NCBI RefSeq assembly: GCF_019799965.1
Contig: NZ_JABGCJ010000002.1
Coordinates: 124,001 to 188,000 of the forward strand
Reading direction: 5' to 3'
Source of the DNA: Modestobacter italicus
Lineage (GTDB): Bacteria > Actinomycetota > Actinomycetes > Mycobacteriales > Geodermatophilaceae
Length of the DNA: 64,000 bases
This document shows, one piece after another, positions 27,019 to 34,730 of the stretch. Positions within the stretch are counted from its first letter, which is position 1; the number at the start of each line of letters is the position of its first letter. A program made the position numbers and the translations under genes. Below the pieces are notes generated by a model. That model searched no databases. It saw only the letters and a list, made by a program, of their open reading frames with translations, and was not told the origin of the DNA.

Positions 27019-27054
27019 GCCGAGGTCTCTGCCCGCTCGGCCCCGCTCCCACGC

Positions 27055-29625
27055 TCAGACGGGCACGACCGCCGGTGCGGGTTCGGGGACCACGTGGGCG
27101 AAGACCGACGTGGGCTGCCCGTCGGCGTCCCGGACCACCGAGACCCGCACGCTCACCGGCACCTCCGAGCCGTCGGCGTGCCGGAAGCTGGTGGACAGCT
27201 GCGTGCGCCCCGTGGCCCGGGTGAACAGCTCGGTGACGGCGGAGGTCTGCCCGGGCCGGTCGCGCAGCGGCGTCAGGTCCTGCACCCGCTGGTCGCGCAG
27301 CTGCTCGCTGGGGGTGCCCAGCAGGGTGGCCAGGGCCCGGTTGGCGCGCAGCAGCGAGCCGTCCGGGCGGGCCAGCAGCATGCCGATCGGGGCGTCGTCG
27401 AAGGCGTGCCGGAACATCAGCTCACTGTCGGCCAGGGCCCGGCGGGCCGCGACGGTGGCGGTGACGTCCTTGGACACCGACAGCACCTCCCGCACGGCGC
27501 CGTCGTCACCGACCAGCCGGCGGGTCTCGCTCTGCAGCCAGCGCACCGTGCCGTCGCGGTGCACCGCCCGGTGCACGCCCCTGCCCTCGGCGTGGCGGGC
27601 GGCGAACTCCGGGTCGACGGCGAGCCGGGCCACGTCGTCGGGGTGCAGCAGCTGGGACACCGACGTCCCGACCAGCTCCTGCGGCAGCCACCCGAGGATG
27701 GGGCCGCTGCCGGCCGAGGCGTAGGTGATGACCCGCTCGGGGGTGGTGACGAGCACCAGCTCGTCGTTGCCACCGAGCGGCAGGACGGCGCCCTCGGCCA
27801 GCGGCTCGGCCAGCGACCGGGAGGTGAGCAGGGCGGTGAGCCGGGCGGAGGCGGGTTCCGGCCGGCCGAACAGCCAGCCCTGCGCGGAGTCACAGCCCAT
27901 CGCGACCAGCTGCTGGGCCTGCTCGGTGGTCTCCACGCCCTCGGCACAGACCTGCCGCCCCAGGCTGTGCGCGGCCTCGATGACCAGCCGGGCGAGGACC
28001 GCGTCGGCGGTGTCGCTGGTGACCCGTTCGATGAACGAACGGTCGACCTTGACCAGGTGCACCGGCAGTGCCCGCAGCAGGCTGAGCGCCGAGTGCCCGG
28101 TGCCGAAGTCGTCCAGCGCCAGCCGGACGCCCAGGTCGCGCACCTGCTGCAGCCGGGCCGCGGTGGCGGCGAGGTCGGTGATCGCCGCGGTCTCGGTGAT
28201 CTCCAGGCACAGCCGGTCGGGGGCCAGGCCGCTGTCGGTGAGCGCCTGGGTGACGTCGTCGATGAACCCCCGCTGGGCCAGCTGCACCGGCGAGACGTTG
28301 ACCGCGACGGTCGGCGGCAGGCCGGAGGGGCCGGTCGGCCAGCCGGCCGCCTCCTCGCAGGCGGTGCGCAGCACCCAGCGGCCCAGGTCGACGATCAGGC
28401 CGGTCCGCTCGGCCAGCGGGATGAACTGGTCGGGGGGCACCCGGCCCAGCTCCTCGTCCTCCCAGCGCGCCAGCGCCTCGACCCCGGTCACCCGGGCGGA
28501 GGGCAGGGAGACGACGGGCTGGTAGTGCAGTGCGAGGGAGCGGGTCTCGATGGCCTGGCGCAGTCGCCGCTCCATCTCGTGCCGCGCCCGGACGGCGGTG
28601 GTGTCCTCGGCGTCCTCCAGCAGCTCGGTGCCGAAGTGGGCCACCCGGCCCCGGCCCAGGGACTTGGCCCGGTACATCGCCAGGTCGGCCTGGTGCAGCA
28701 GCGCGTCGGGGGAGTCGGCTCCGGCGGCGACGCCCACGCTGGCGCCGAGGCTGACCAGCTGCTCGCCGATCTCGACGGTCCCGCGCGCGGTGAGCACGAA
28801 GGGGGCGGCGGCGGTCAGCACGATCCGCTCGGCCAGCGCGGTGCTCTGCGCGGTGGTCAGCGGGGCCTCGGTGAGCACCGCGAACTCGTCGCCGCTGAGC
28901 CGGACGACGAGGTCGTCGGTGCGGGCGACGGTGCGCAGGCGGGCGGAGAACTCGACCAGCACCTCGTCCCCGGCGCCGTGGCCGAGGTGGTCGTTGACGT
29001 CCTTGAACCGGTCCAGGTCGATGAAGAACAGCACTCCCGAGGTGCCGGCCGCGTGGGCCTGGCGCAGCCGCTCCAGCAGGAACAGCCGGTTGGGCAGCCC
29101 GGTGAGCGGGTCGTGCAGCGCCTGGTAGGCGTACTGCTGGGCGAGCTGCTCGAAGACCGCGGTGACCGGGGCGACCCCCAGCCGGCCGTCGGGCCAGCAG
29201 ACCAGCACCCCGTCGAGCAGGTGGTCACCGGCCGCGCGGCGGTGGATGACCGCGGCGGCCACCCGGGCCACCGGGCAGTCGACCGGGAACTCCAGGGCTG
29301 GTGGCGGCGCGCCCTCGGCGACCCGGCGCCGCTGGTGCAGCAGCCGGCCGTAGCCGAGCCGGCCGGTCATGGTCACCTCGAACCACGTCCGGCTGACCAG
29401 CAAGGGGGCGCCGGGCGCGTCGACGACGACCCAGCGCAGCGTGGCGTCGCGCCGGAACATGGCGTCCAGGGCCGCCATCGTGGTGCTGGCCGGCACCCGG
29501 TGGGCCGGCAGCGCGAGCGACCCGAGGGTCGCCTCGGTCTGGGTCAGGGCCAGCTCTGCGGTGAGCGCGACCTGCAGCACGCCGCCGGGCAGGGCAGCGT
29601 CGAGCGTCGTCCCGGTGCTGGTCAT
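27055..29625 (-). CDS. CBS-like/GGDEF/EAL/PAS/PAS c-di-GMP turnover protein
   Basis: 856 residues. The N-terminal 160 residues form two CBS-like repeats. The GGDEF domain has the active-site motif SGDEF (244-248) with RTDD (235-238) in the inhibitory I-site position, so it may synthesise c-di-GMP under feedback control. The EAL domain starts at GVEALARW (381-388) and keeps AVNVSP, LEITETAAI, ALDDFGTGHSAL, VKVDRSFI, AEGVET and QGWLFGRP, so it looks active. Two PAS domains follow (about 620-740 and 745-850). The net activity cannot be told. The PAS domains at the C-terminal end are an uncommon order. ATG start at 29625. Confidence 0.9.
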   Translation of the reverse strand: MTSTGTTLDAALPGGVLQVALTAELALTQTEATLGSLALPAHRVPASTTMAALDAMFRRDATLRWVVVDAPGAPLLVSRTWFEVTMTGRLGYGRLLHQRRRVAEGAPPPALEFPVDCPVARVAAAVIHRRAAGDHLLDGVLVCWPDGRLGVAPVTAVFEQLAQQYAYQALHDPLTGLPNRLFLLERLRQAHAAGTSGVLFFIDLDRFKDVNDHLGHGAGDEVLVEFSARLRTVARTDDLVVRLSGDEFAVLTEAPLTTAQSTALAERIVLTAAAPFVLTARGTVEIGEQLVSLGASVGVAAGADSPDALLHQADLAMYRAKSLGRGRVAHFGTELLEDAEDTTAVRARHEMERRLRQAIETRSLALHYQPVVSLPSARVTGVEALARWEDEELGRVPPDQFIPLAERTGLIVDLGRWVLRTACEEAAGWPTGPSGLPPTVAVNVSPVQLAQRGFIDDVTQALTDSGLAPDRLCLEITETAAITDLAATAARLQQVRDLGVRLALDDFGTGHSALSLLRALPVHLVKVDRSFIERVTSDTADAVLARLVIEAAHSLGRQVCAEGVETTEQAQQLVAMGCDSAQGWLFGRPEPASARLTALLTSRSLAEPLAEGAVLPLGGNDELVLVTTPERVITYASAGSGPILGWLPQELVGTSVSQLLHPDDVARLAVDPEFAARHAEGRGVHRAVHRDGTVRWLQSETRRLVGDDGAVREVLSVSKDVTATVAARRALADSELMFRHAFDDAPIGMLLARPDGSLLRANRALATLLGTPSEQLRDQRVQDLTPLRDRPGQTSAVTELFTRATGRTQLSTSFRHADGSEVPVSVRVSVVRDADGQPTSVFAHVVPEPAPAVVPV

Positions 29626-29780
29626 CCTCGCTGTGCCTGCCTCTCGTGGTCCCCGTCCGTGGTGACGCGGCCAGTGTGTGGGCGGTTGCACTCCGTGACG
29701 ACAGCCCCTCACCCATCCGAGTCGATCTTGGTGTGGGGGTGTTTGGTGCACCGGGTGGCGGCGTCGGGGACGATGGAGGA

Positions 29781-30338
29781 GTGGTGGCGTCCCCGGCAGC
29801 AGAGCTGATCGTCCTGGTCGACGAGGACGGGACGGCGATCGGCAGCATGCCCAAGCCGCTGGTCCACCACGGCGAGACACCGCTGCACCGCGCCTTCTCC
29901 GCCTACCTCTTCGACGACTCCGGGCGGCTGCTGGTCACCCGGCGCGCGGACTCGAAGGCGACGTTCCCGGGGATGTGGACCAACACCGTCTGCGGGCACC
30001 CCGGACCGGGTGAGGCCGACGACGCGGCGATCGCCCGCCGGGCGGACTACGAGCTGGGGCTGACCGTCGACCGGCTGTGCCCGGCCCTGCCCTCCTACCG
30101 CTACCGGGCGGAGTTCCGCGGCGTCGTGGAGAACGAGGTGTGCCCGGTCTACCTGGGCCGCTTCGCCGGTTCCCCCGCGCCGGACCCCACCGAGGTGGGG
30201 GAGTGGGAGCTGCTGGACTGGGCCGCGTTCCGGGCCCGGCAGGAGACCACCCAGTACGACGCCTGGTCACCCTGGTGCCGGGAGCAGGCCCGGCTGATCG
30301 AGGCCGCCGGCCTGCTGGAGGGCCTCGCCACCGCCTGA
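29781..30338 (+). CDS. idi: Isopentenyl-diphosphate delta-isomerase, type I
   Basis: Interconverts isopentenyl and dimethylallyl diphosphate, feeding isoprenoid synthesis. 185 residues with the Nudix-type fold. Seen: MWTNTVCGHPGPGE with the catalytic Cys, the metal-binding ARRADYELG, and FRGVVENEVCPVYLGRF with the catalytic Glu. GTG starts at 29781 and 29784 are both possible; the GGAGGA site is immediately upstream, favouring 29784. No other isoprenoid gene adjoins it. Confidence 0.93.
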   Translation: MVASPAAELIVLVDEDGTAIGSMPKPLVHHGETPLHRAFSAYLFDDSGRLLVTRRADSKATFPGMWTNTVCGHPGPGEADDAAIARRADYELGLTVDRLCPALPSYRYRAEFRGVVENEVCPVYLGRFAGSPAPDPTEVGEWELLDWAAFRARQETTQYDAWSPWCREQARLIEAAGLLEGLATA

Positions 30339-30388
30339 CGGACTGCCCACGACGGCCTCCGGTGCGGGAGCAGGTCCTCCGTCAGGCG
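30332..30388. terminator. Long-loop hairpin between idi and the anti-sigma gene
   Basis: CGCCTGACGGA pairs exactly with TCCGTCAGGCG over a 35-nt loop. The two convergent stop codons sit inside the arms, as at other convergent pairs here. The long loop makes it a weaker call. Confidence 0.4.
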
Positions 30389-31338
30389 TTGACGACCAGC
30401 CGCACCGTGCACCCGTCGCCGGACTCGTCCGCCGGGGCCGCGGTCAGGCTGTCGACCGACCGGCGGGCCAGCCACAGGCCCATCCCGCCGACCGCCATGT
30501 CGCCGTGCGCCGGCCCGTAGCCGGCCAGCGGGTCCTCGAAGGCCGTGCCGCGGTCGGTCACCGCGCAGAGCAGCCGCTCCGGGGTGCACCAGAGCTTGAC
30601 GTCGACCGGCGGGATGCCGTGCTCGGTGGCGTTGGCGGTGACCTCGTCGATCGCCAGCACGAAGTCCTGGGCGGCGTCGGGGGACAGGGCGCTCTCGGCC
30701 AGCACCCGGTTCAGCGCCCGGCGCAGCGCCCTCATGTCGTCCAGGTCGACCATGGCCAGCGTCGGCTCGGTCTCCTCCAGCGGGTCGGGGATGCCCGCCT
30801 GCTGCACCTCCCGGAGCAGCTCCGCCGGCGGCCGGTAGTCCGGGTTGCGCACCGTGCCCTCGCCGGTCAGCAGCCACGGGTGGGTGGCCCGGGCGACGGC
30901 CTGGGCGTCGGGGCCGGCTGCGGTCGGCGGCGCCAGCAGGCAGAGGTGGTCGACCGGCCGCTCGGCCAGCACGTGGTTGAGCAGCGCCTCGATCTGCACC
31001 CAGGCGGCAGGGTCGGTGTCCGGGCCGCCCGGGCCGGTGACCAGGTGCAGCCGCCGCCCGGTGCCGGGCACCCGTTCGTCGACCAGGCGGGCGATCGCGG
31101 CCAGCGCGGCCGGCGGACGGTCGGTCAGCTGCTCGGTCGGCGCCAGGTGGACGTCGCCGGCGTCGTCGATCGCTGCGACCAGCGCAGCCGCCACCGGCTC
31201 GGGGCAGGCGATCACCACCGGCTCGCCCGCGGCAACCGCACGGCGCAGGACCGGACCCACGATCGTGGCGACGTCCTCGCCCTGCTCCAGCACGTGGCCC
31301 ACGTGCCGGTACCCCTGGTGCTCCTCGCGCTGCGCCAC
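30382..31338 (-). CDS. MEDS-HATPase anti-sigma-factor-like regulator
   Basis: 318 residues. The N-terminal part (about 15-165) matches the MEDS sensory domain (methanogen/methylotroph, DcmR sensory), seen as GHVLEQGEDVATIVGPVLRR and VVIACPEPVAAALV. The C-terminal part (about 200-318) is a histidine-kinase-like ATPase of the RsbW type with AIDEVTANATEHG (N box) and VGGMGLWLARRSVD (G2 box). Such proteins are sigma-factor antagonists in partner switching. No sigma or STAS gene adjoins. GTG start at 31338 after GGGAGG. Confidence 0.87.
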   Translation of the reverse strand: MAQREEHQGYRHVGHVLEQGEDVATIVGPVLRRAVAAGEPVVIACPEPVAAALVAAIDDAGDVHLAPTEQLTDRPPAALAAIARLVDERVPGTGRRLHLVTGPGGPDTDPAAWVQIEALLNHVLAERPVDHLCLLAPPTAAGPDAQAVARATHPWLLTGEGTVRNPDYRPPAELLREVQQAGIPDPLEETEPTLAMVDLDDMRALRRALNRVLAESALSPDAAQDFVLAIDEVTANATEHGIPPVDVKLWCTPERLLCAVTDRGTAFEDPLAGYGPAHGDMAVGGMGLWLARRSVDSLTAAPADESGDGCTVRLVVNA

Positions 31339-31459
31339 AGGACCACCTCCCCGTCGTCTGCTCCGACTGACTGGCTCTGCCCGCGAAGCGTGATCGGGAC
31401 ACATGCGCCGCCGAGGTCACACCCGGAACGAGTGAGCCGGTGGCGCTGTTGCCGACCGT

Positions 31460-32506
31460 GTGCACAACGACGTCGTGGTGATCGGGGCCGGTCAGGCCGG
31501 TCTCGCGGCCGCCTACGGCCTGCGCCGGGCCGGCGCGGACTTCGTGGTGCTGGACGCCGAGGACGGCCCCGGCGGGGCGTGGCAGCACCGCTGGCCCTCG
31601 CTGCGCCTGGACCGTGCGCACCGGATCGCCCCACTGCCCGGTCTGCCGCTGCCCGACGCCGACCCCGCCGCCCCGGCCAGCGAGGTCGTCGCCGCCTACT
31701 TCGCCGACCACGAGCGGCGCTTCGACCTGCCGGTGCGCCGCCCGGTCGCCGTCCGTGCGGTGCACCGCACCGACGACGGGTTCGTGCTGGCGACCAGCGC
31801 GGGTGAGTGGACGGCGCGCGGGCTGGTCAACGCCACCGGCACCTGGACCAGGCCGTTCTGGCCGGCCTACCCCGGCCGGGAGCTGTTCCGCGGCCGCCAG
31901 CTGCACGCCGCCGACTACCGCGGCGCCGAGGAGTTCCGCGGCCGGCACGTGGTGGTCGTCGGTGGGGGCACGTCGGCGGTACAGCAGCTCATCGAGATCA
32001 GCGAGGTCACCAGCACGACCTGGGTGACCCGGCGGGAGCCGGTCTGGCGCACCGACGGGTTCGACGAGGACGCCGGCCGGGCCGCCGTCGCACTGGTCGA
32101 CCAGCGGGTGCGCGCCGGCCTGCCGCCGGGCAGCGTCGTCGGCGTCACCGGGCTGGTGGAGACCGAGGCGGTGCTCGCCGCCCGGGCCCGCGGGGTGCTC
32201 GACCGGATGCCGGTGTTCGACCGGCTGGACGCCGACGGGGTGGCCTGGGACGCCGACCACCGGCACGTGCGCGCCGACGTCGTCCTGTGGGCCACCGGCT
32301 TCCGCCCGGCCCTCGAGCACCTGGCGCCGCTGCGGCTGCGGGCGCCGGGCGGCGGCATCACGATGGACGGCACCCGGGTCGTCGCCGAGCCGCGCCTGCA
32401 CCTGGTGGGCTACGGGCCCTCGGCCAGCACGATCGGCGCCAGCCGGGCCGGCCCGAGCGCGGCGCGCGAACTGCTCCGGACGCTGCGGGGCGACCTCGCG
32501 GCCTGA
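31460..32506 (+). CDS. Flavin-containing monooxygenase-like oxidoreductase
   Basis: 348 residues with two dinucleotide motifs: FAD site VIGAGQAGLAAAYGLRRAG at the N-terminus and NAD(P) site VVVGGGTSAVQQ near residue 172. ADVVLWATGFRPAL and the closing VVAEPRLHLVGYGPSASTIG fit the CzcO/YUCCA group, which are FAD/NADPH enzymes acting on varied substrates. GTG start. Monocistronic. Substrate unknown. Confidence 0.87.
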   Translation: MHNDVVVIGAGQAGLAAAYGLRRAGADFVVLDAEDGPGGAWQHRWPSLRLDRAHRIAPLPGLPLPDADPAAPASEVVAAYFADHERRFDLPVRRPVAVRAVHRTDDGFVLATSAGEWTARGLVNATGTWTRPFWPAYPGRELFRGRQLHAADYRGAEEFRGRHVVVVGGGTSAVQQLIEISEVTSTTWVTRREPVWRTDGFDEDAGRAAVALVDQRVRAGLPPGSVVGVTGLVETEAVLAARARGVLDRMPVFDRLDADGVAWDADHRHVRADVVLWATGFRPALEHLAPLRLRAPGGGITMDGTRVVAEPRLHLVGYGPSASTIGASRAGPSAARELLRTLRGDLAA

Positions 32507-32583
32507 CCTGCCGCCTGAACACGTGTTTCCCGATCCGGGCAGCCGGCACGTCACCCATTCGGACTACAGCGAGCGACTCGACG

Positions 32584-32600
32584 ACTACGCAGTGCGTAGT
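32584..32600. promoter_or_regulatory. 17-bp palindrome upstream of the ice-binding-like gene
   Basis: ACTACGCAGTGCGTAGT is a perfect dyad around one central base, about 100 bp before the ATG at 32701. It is a good candidate operator. The rest of the 194-bp gap holds a short stem (CCGGCATCCATGCCGG) and the GGAGACAGGAGCG ribosome site. Confidence 0.45.
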
Positions 32601-32700
32601 GTCGGGGACGAGGGCACCTCGAGCGCCGGCATCCATGCCGGTGACGTCTTCAGCGCACCGCCAGCCCGGCGCTCGCAGCGCCGGAGACAGGAGCGCCGAC

Positions 32701-33708
32701 ATGACGTCGGTCCCGACCCGCCCGTCCCCGAAGCCCCGGCGCCGCCGAACGGGTGCCGCCACGACCGGCCTGGCGGTGCTCGCCTCCGCCGCCCTCGTGG
32801 CCTCTCTGACCGGCACGGCCCAGGCTGCCTCCACCGCCGTCCCGCTGGGCACCGCCGGCGACTTCGCCGTCCTCGCCGGCGCGGGCATCACCAACACCGG
32901 CCCGACCACCATCACCGGGGACATCGGCACCTTCCCCACGACCACCGTCACCGGCGACGCCAGCATCGTGCTCAACGGCACCGACCACGCCGGCGACGCC
33001 GTCACCCAGGGCGCCAAGTCCGACCTGGTGACCGCCTACGACGACGCCGCCGGTCAGGGGCCGCCCACCGCGGTGGCCGCCGACCTCGCCGGGCTCTCGT
33101 TGACCGCCGGCGTCTACAACTCCGCCTCGTCGCTGGGGCTGAGCGGCCAGCTGACACTGGACGCCGCCGGCGATCCGGACGCGGTGTTCGTCTTCCAGGC
33201 CGGCTCGACGCTGACGACTGGGTCGGGCAGCAGCGTCGTGCTGCTGAACGGTGCGCAGGCGTGCAACGTCTACTGGCAGGTGGGCAGCTCGGCCACGCTG
33301 GGCACGGCCTCGGACTTCCGCGGCACGATCCTCGCGATGACCAGCATCACCCTCACCACCGCCGCGACGGTCGAGGGCCGGGTGCTCGCCCGCGACGGGC
33401 AGGTCTCGCTGGACAGCAACGTCATCACCCGGCCCGGGTGCTCGACGCCCGTCACGCCGACGCCCACGCCCACGCCCACCGTGACGCCCGTGCCGAGCCC
33501 GGTGCCGACGCCCAGCCCCTCCGCGCCGTCGTCGGCCCCGGTCACCTCGTCCGCCGGCGACGGGAGCGGCTCCGACGACGACGGCCAGGACGGCACCGGG
33601 GCAACCGACCGCCCGACCACCTACGGCCAGGTCGACCGGGTGCCGGTCGGCTCGGTCGACACGGGGGACGGCAGCGCCGCCCAGGAGCACCGGTCGCCCA
33701 CCCAGTGA
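32701..33708 (+). CDS. Secreted ice-binding-like protein (DUF3494), possible sortase substrate
   Basis: 335 residues. A basic twin-rich N-terminus and hydrophobic segment form a signal peptide cleaved near AQA-AS (about residue 42). The DUF3494 ice-binding-like beta-solenoid (about 47-245) is seen in LGTAGDFAVLAGAGITNTG, ITGDIGTFPT, VFQAGSTLTTGSGSSVVLLN and EGRVLARDGQVSLDSN. A Pro/Thr/Ser-rich linker and an acidic segment follow. The C-terminus (310-325) reads QVDRVPVGSVDTGDGS and has neither an LPXTG motif nor a membrane helix. The sortase gene overlaps its stop by 4 nt, so the two probably act together. Ice binding itself is not certain; many DUF3494 proteins act as adhesins. Confidence 0.85.
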   Translation: MTSVPTRPSPKPRRRRTGAATTGLAVLASAALVASLTGTAQAASTAVPLGTAGDFAVLAGAGITNTGPTTITGDIGTFPTTTVTGDASIVLNGTDHAGDAVTQGAKSDLVTAYDDAAGQGPPTAVAADLAGLSLTAGVYNSASSLGLSGQLTLDAAGDPDAVFVFQAGSTLTTGSGSSVVLLNGAQACNVYWQVGSSATLGTASDFRGTILAMTSITLTTAATVEGRVLARDGQVSLDSNVITRPGCSTPVTPTPTPTPTVTPVPSPVPTPSPSAPSSAPVTSSAGDGSGSDDDGQDGTGATDRPTTYGQVDRVPVGSVDTGDGSAAQEHRSPTQ

Positions 33709-34322
33709 CACCTGCGGTCGTGTCCCCGGGGCGGGTCCGGCTGCGGCTGGCGGCGCTGGGCGCGCTGCTCGCCCTCGGGGTGACGGGCTGCGCCGGTGCC
33801 CCGGCGGCACCGGCGGTCAGCGCGGCGCCGAGCAGTGCTGCTCCCGCCCCCGAGCTGCCGGTCGTGCTGCCGGCGTCCGCGCCGGTCCGGGTGCAGATCC
33901 CGGCGATCGGGGTGGACTCCGAGCTGATGGACCTCGGCCTGCAGGCCGACGGCACGATGGAGGTGCCCGCCGGCGGCTTCCCGGCCGGCTGGTTCACCGG
34001 CGCACCGACACCCGGCGAGCGGGGCCCGGCCGTGCTGGCCGGCCACGTCGACTGGGGTGGGGCGCCGGGGGTGTTCGCCGACCTGCGCGACGTGGCGCCC
34101 GGCGACGAGATCAGCGTGCTCCGCGCGGACGGCAGCACCGCCGTCTTCGCCGTCCGGGAGGTCGGGCAGTACGACAAGGACGCCTTCCCGACCGCCGCCG
34201 TGTACGGCGACCTGGACCACGCCGGGCTGCGCGTGATCACCTGCGGCGGGGACTTCGACCAGCTGGCCGGCAGTTACCGCGACAACACCGTCGTCTTCGC
34301 GGAGCTCATCACACCCGCCTGA
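33705..34322 (+). CDS. Class F sortase, lipoprotein-like
   Basis: 205-residue cysteine transpeptidase of the cell surface. The N-terminus has a hydrophobic segment ending in a lipobox-like GVTGC, then an Ala/Pro-rich linker. The catalytic domain has VQIPAIGVDSELMDLGL, the catalytic His in AGHVDWGG, the Cys in RVITCGGDFD and the Arg in SYRDNTVVF, which is the class F (formerly part of E-like) order. The GTG start overlaps the stop of the ice-binding-like gene (GTGA); a second GTG at 33720 is possible. Its nearest substrate candidate is that neighbour. Confidence 0.88.
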   Translation: MTPAVVSPGRVRLRLAALGALLALGVTGCAGAPAAPAVSAAPSSAAPAPELPVVLPASAPVRVQIPAIGVDSELMDLGLQADGTMEVPAGGFPAGWFTGAPTPGERGPAVLAGHVDWGGAPGVFADLRDVAPGDEISVLRADGSTAVFAVREVGQYDKDAFPTAAVYGDLDHAGLRVITCGGDFDQLAGSYRDNTVVFAELITPA

Positions 34323-34368
34323 CGGCGCTCGACGGTTGCCCGGCGCCCGGACCAGGTAGGAGAGGGTC

Positions 34369-34650
34369 ATGAGCGCGCAGCCCGAGACCCCCGACCCGAG
34401 CCTGCCCGACACCGGCATGGCCACCGGCAACGACGAGGGCGAGCCCGGCCACCCCGACAGCCGTCCGCTGGCCAAGGACGAGCGGCGGCTGCTGAAGCAG
34501 TTGCGCAAGCCCGGTGACGGCACCGCGGAGCCGGCCGTCGAGGACGGCCCTGCGGTCGCCGCGGCCGCCGCCGACGACGCCCCGCTGCCGGCCGAGCACG
34601 CCGCCGGCGGCAACGCCGACGGGCTGGACGCGGAGTTCACCGACCGCTGA
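34369..34650 (+). CDS. Small disordered acidic protein
   Basis: 93 residues, Pro/Asp/Glu/Ala-rich and probably unfolded, with one short basic stretch (AKDERRLLKQLRKPGDG). No motif is recognised. The ATG follows a very good GGAGAGGG ribosome site 5 nt away. It is next to the sortase gene on the same strand, 46 nt away, and could be the last gene of that unit. A palindrome of family B follows its stop. Confidence 0.65.
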   Translation: MSAQPETPDPSLPDTGMATGNDEGEPGHPDSRPLAKDERRLLKQLRKPGDGTAEPAVEDGPAVAAAAADDAPLPAEHAAGGNADGLDAEFTDR

Positions 34651-34662
34651 CCCCACCCGGGC

Positions 34663-34726
34663 CTCGGGCGGCCATGTTCGCCGACATGGCCGCCCGAGCG
34701 GCCATGTCGGCGAACACGGCCGCTCG
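34663..34726. repeat. Double palindrome, family B, copy 1
   Basis: CTCGGGCGGCCATGT (34663-34677) pairs with ACATGGCCGCCCGAG (34684-34698); a second stem, CGAGCGGCC with GGCCGCTCG, follows at once. The core GGCCATGTTCGCC-ACATGGCC recurs near 53.65 kb. It lies between two convergent genes and may terminate both. Confidence 0.6.
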
Positions 34727-34730
34727 CGGG

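Noticed and set aside
25825-29808. 1327-codon plus-strand open frame across the MFS, hydrolase and GGDEF-EAL genes
   Set aside because: Antisense shadow of three well-supported minus-strand genes; no motif and no start with a ribosome site.
32507-32700. Possible c-di-AMP or c-di-GMP riboswitch before the ice-binding-like gene
   Set aside because: The conserved cores of those riboswitches were not found; only a dyad and short stems are visible.
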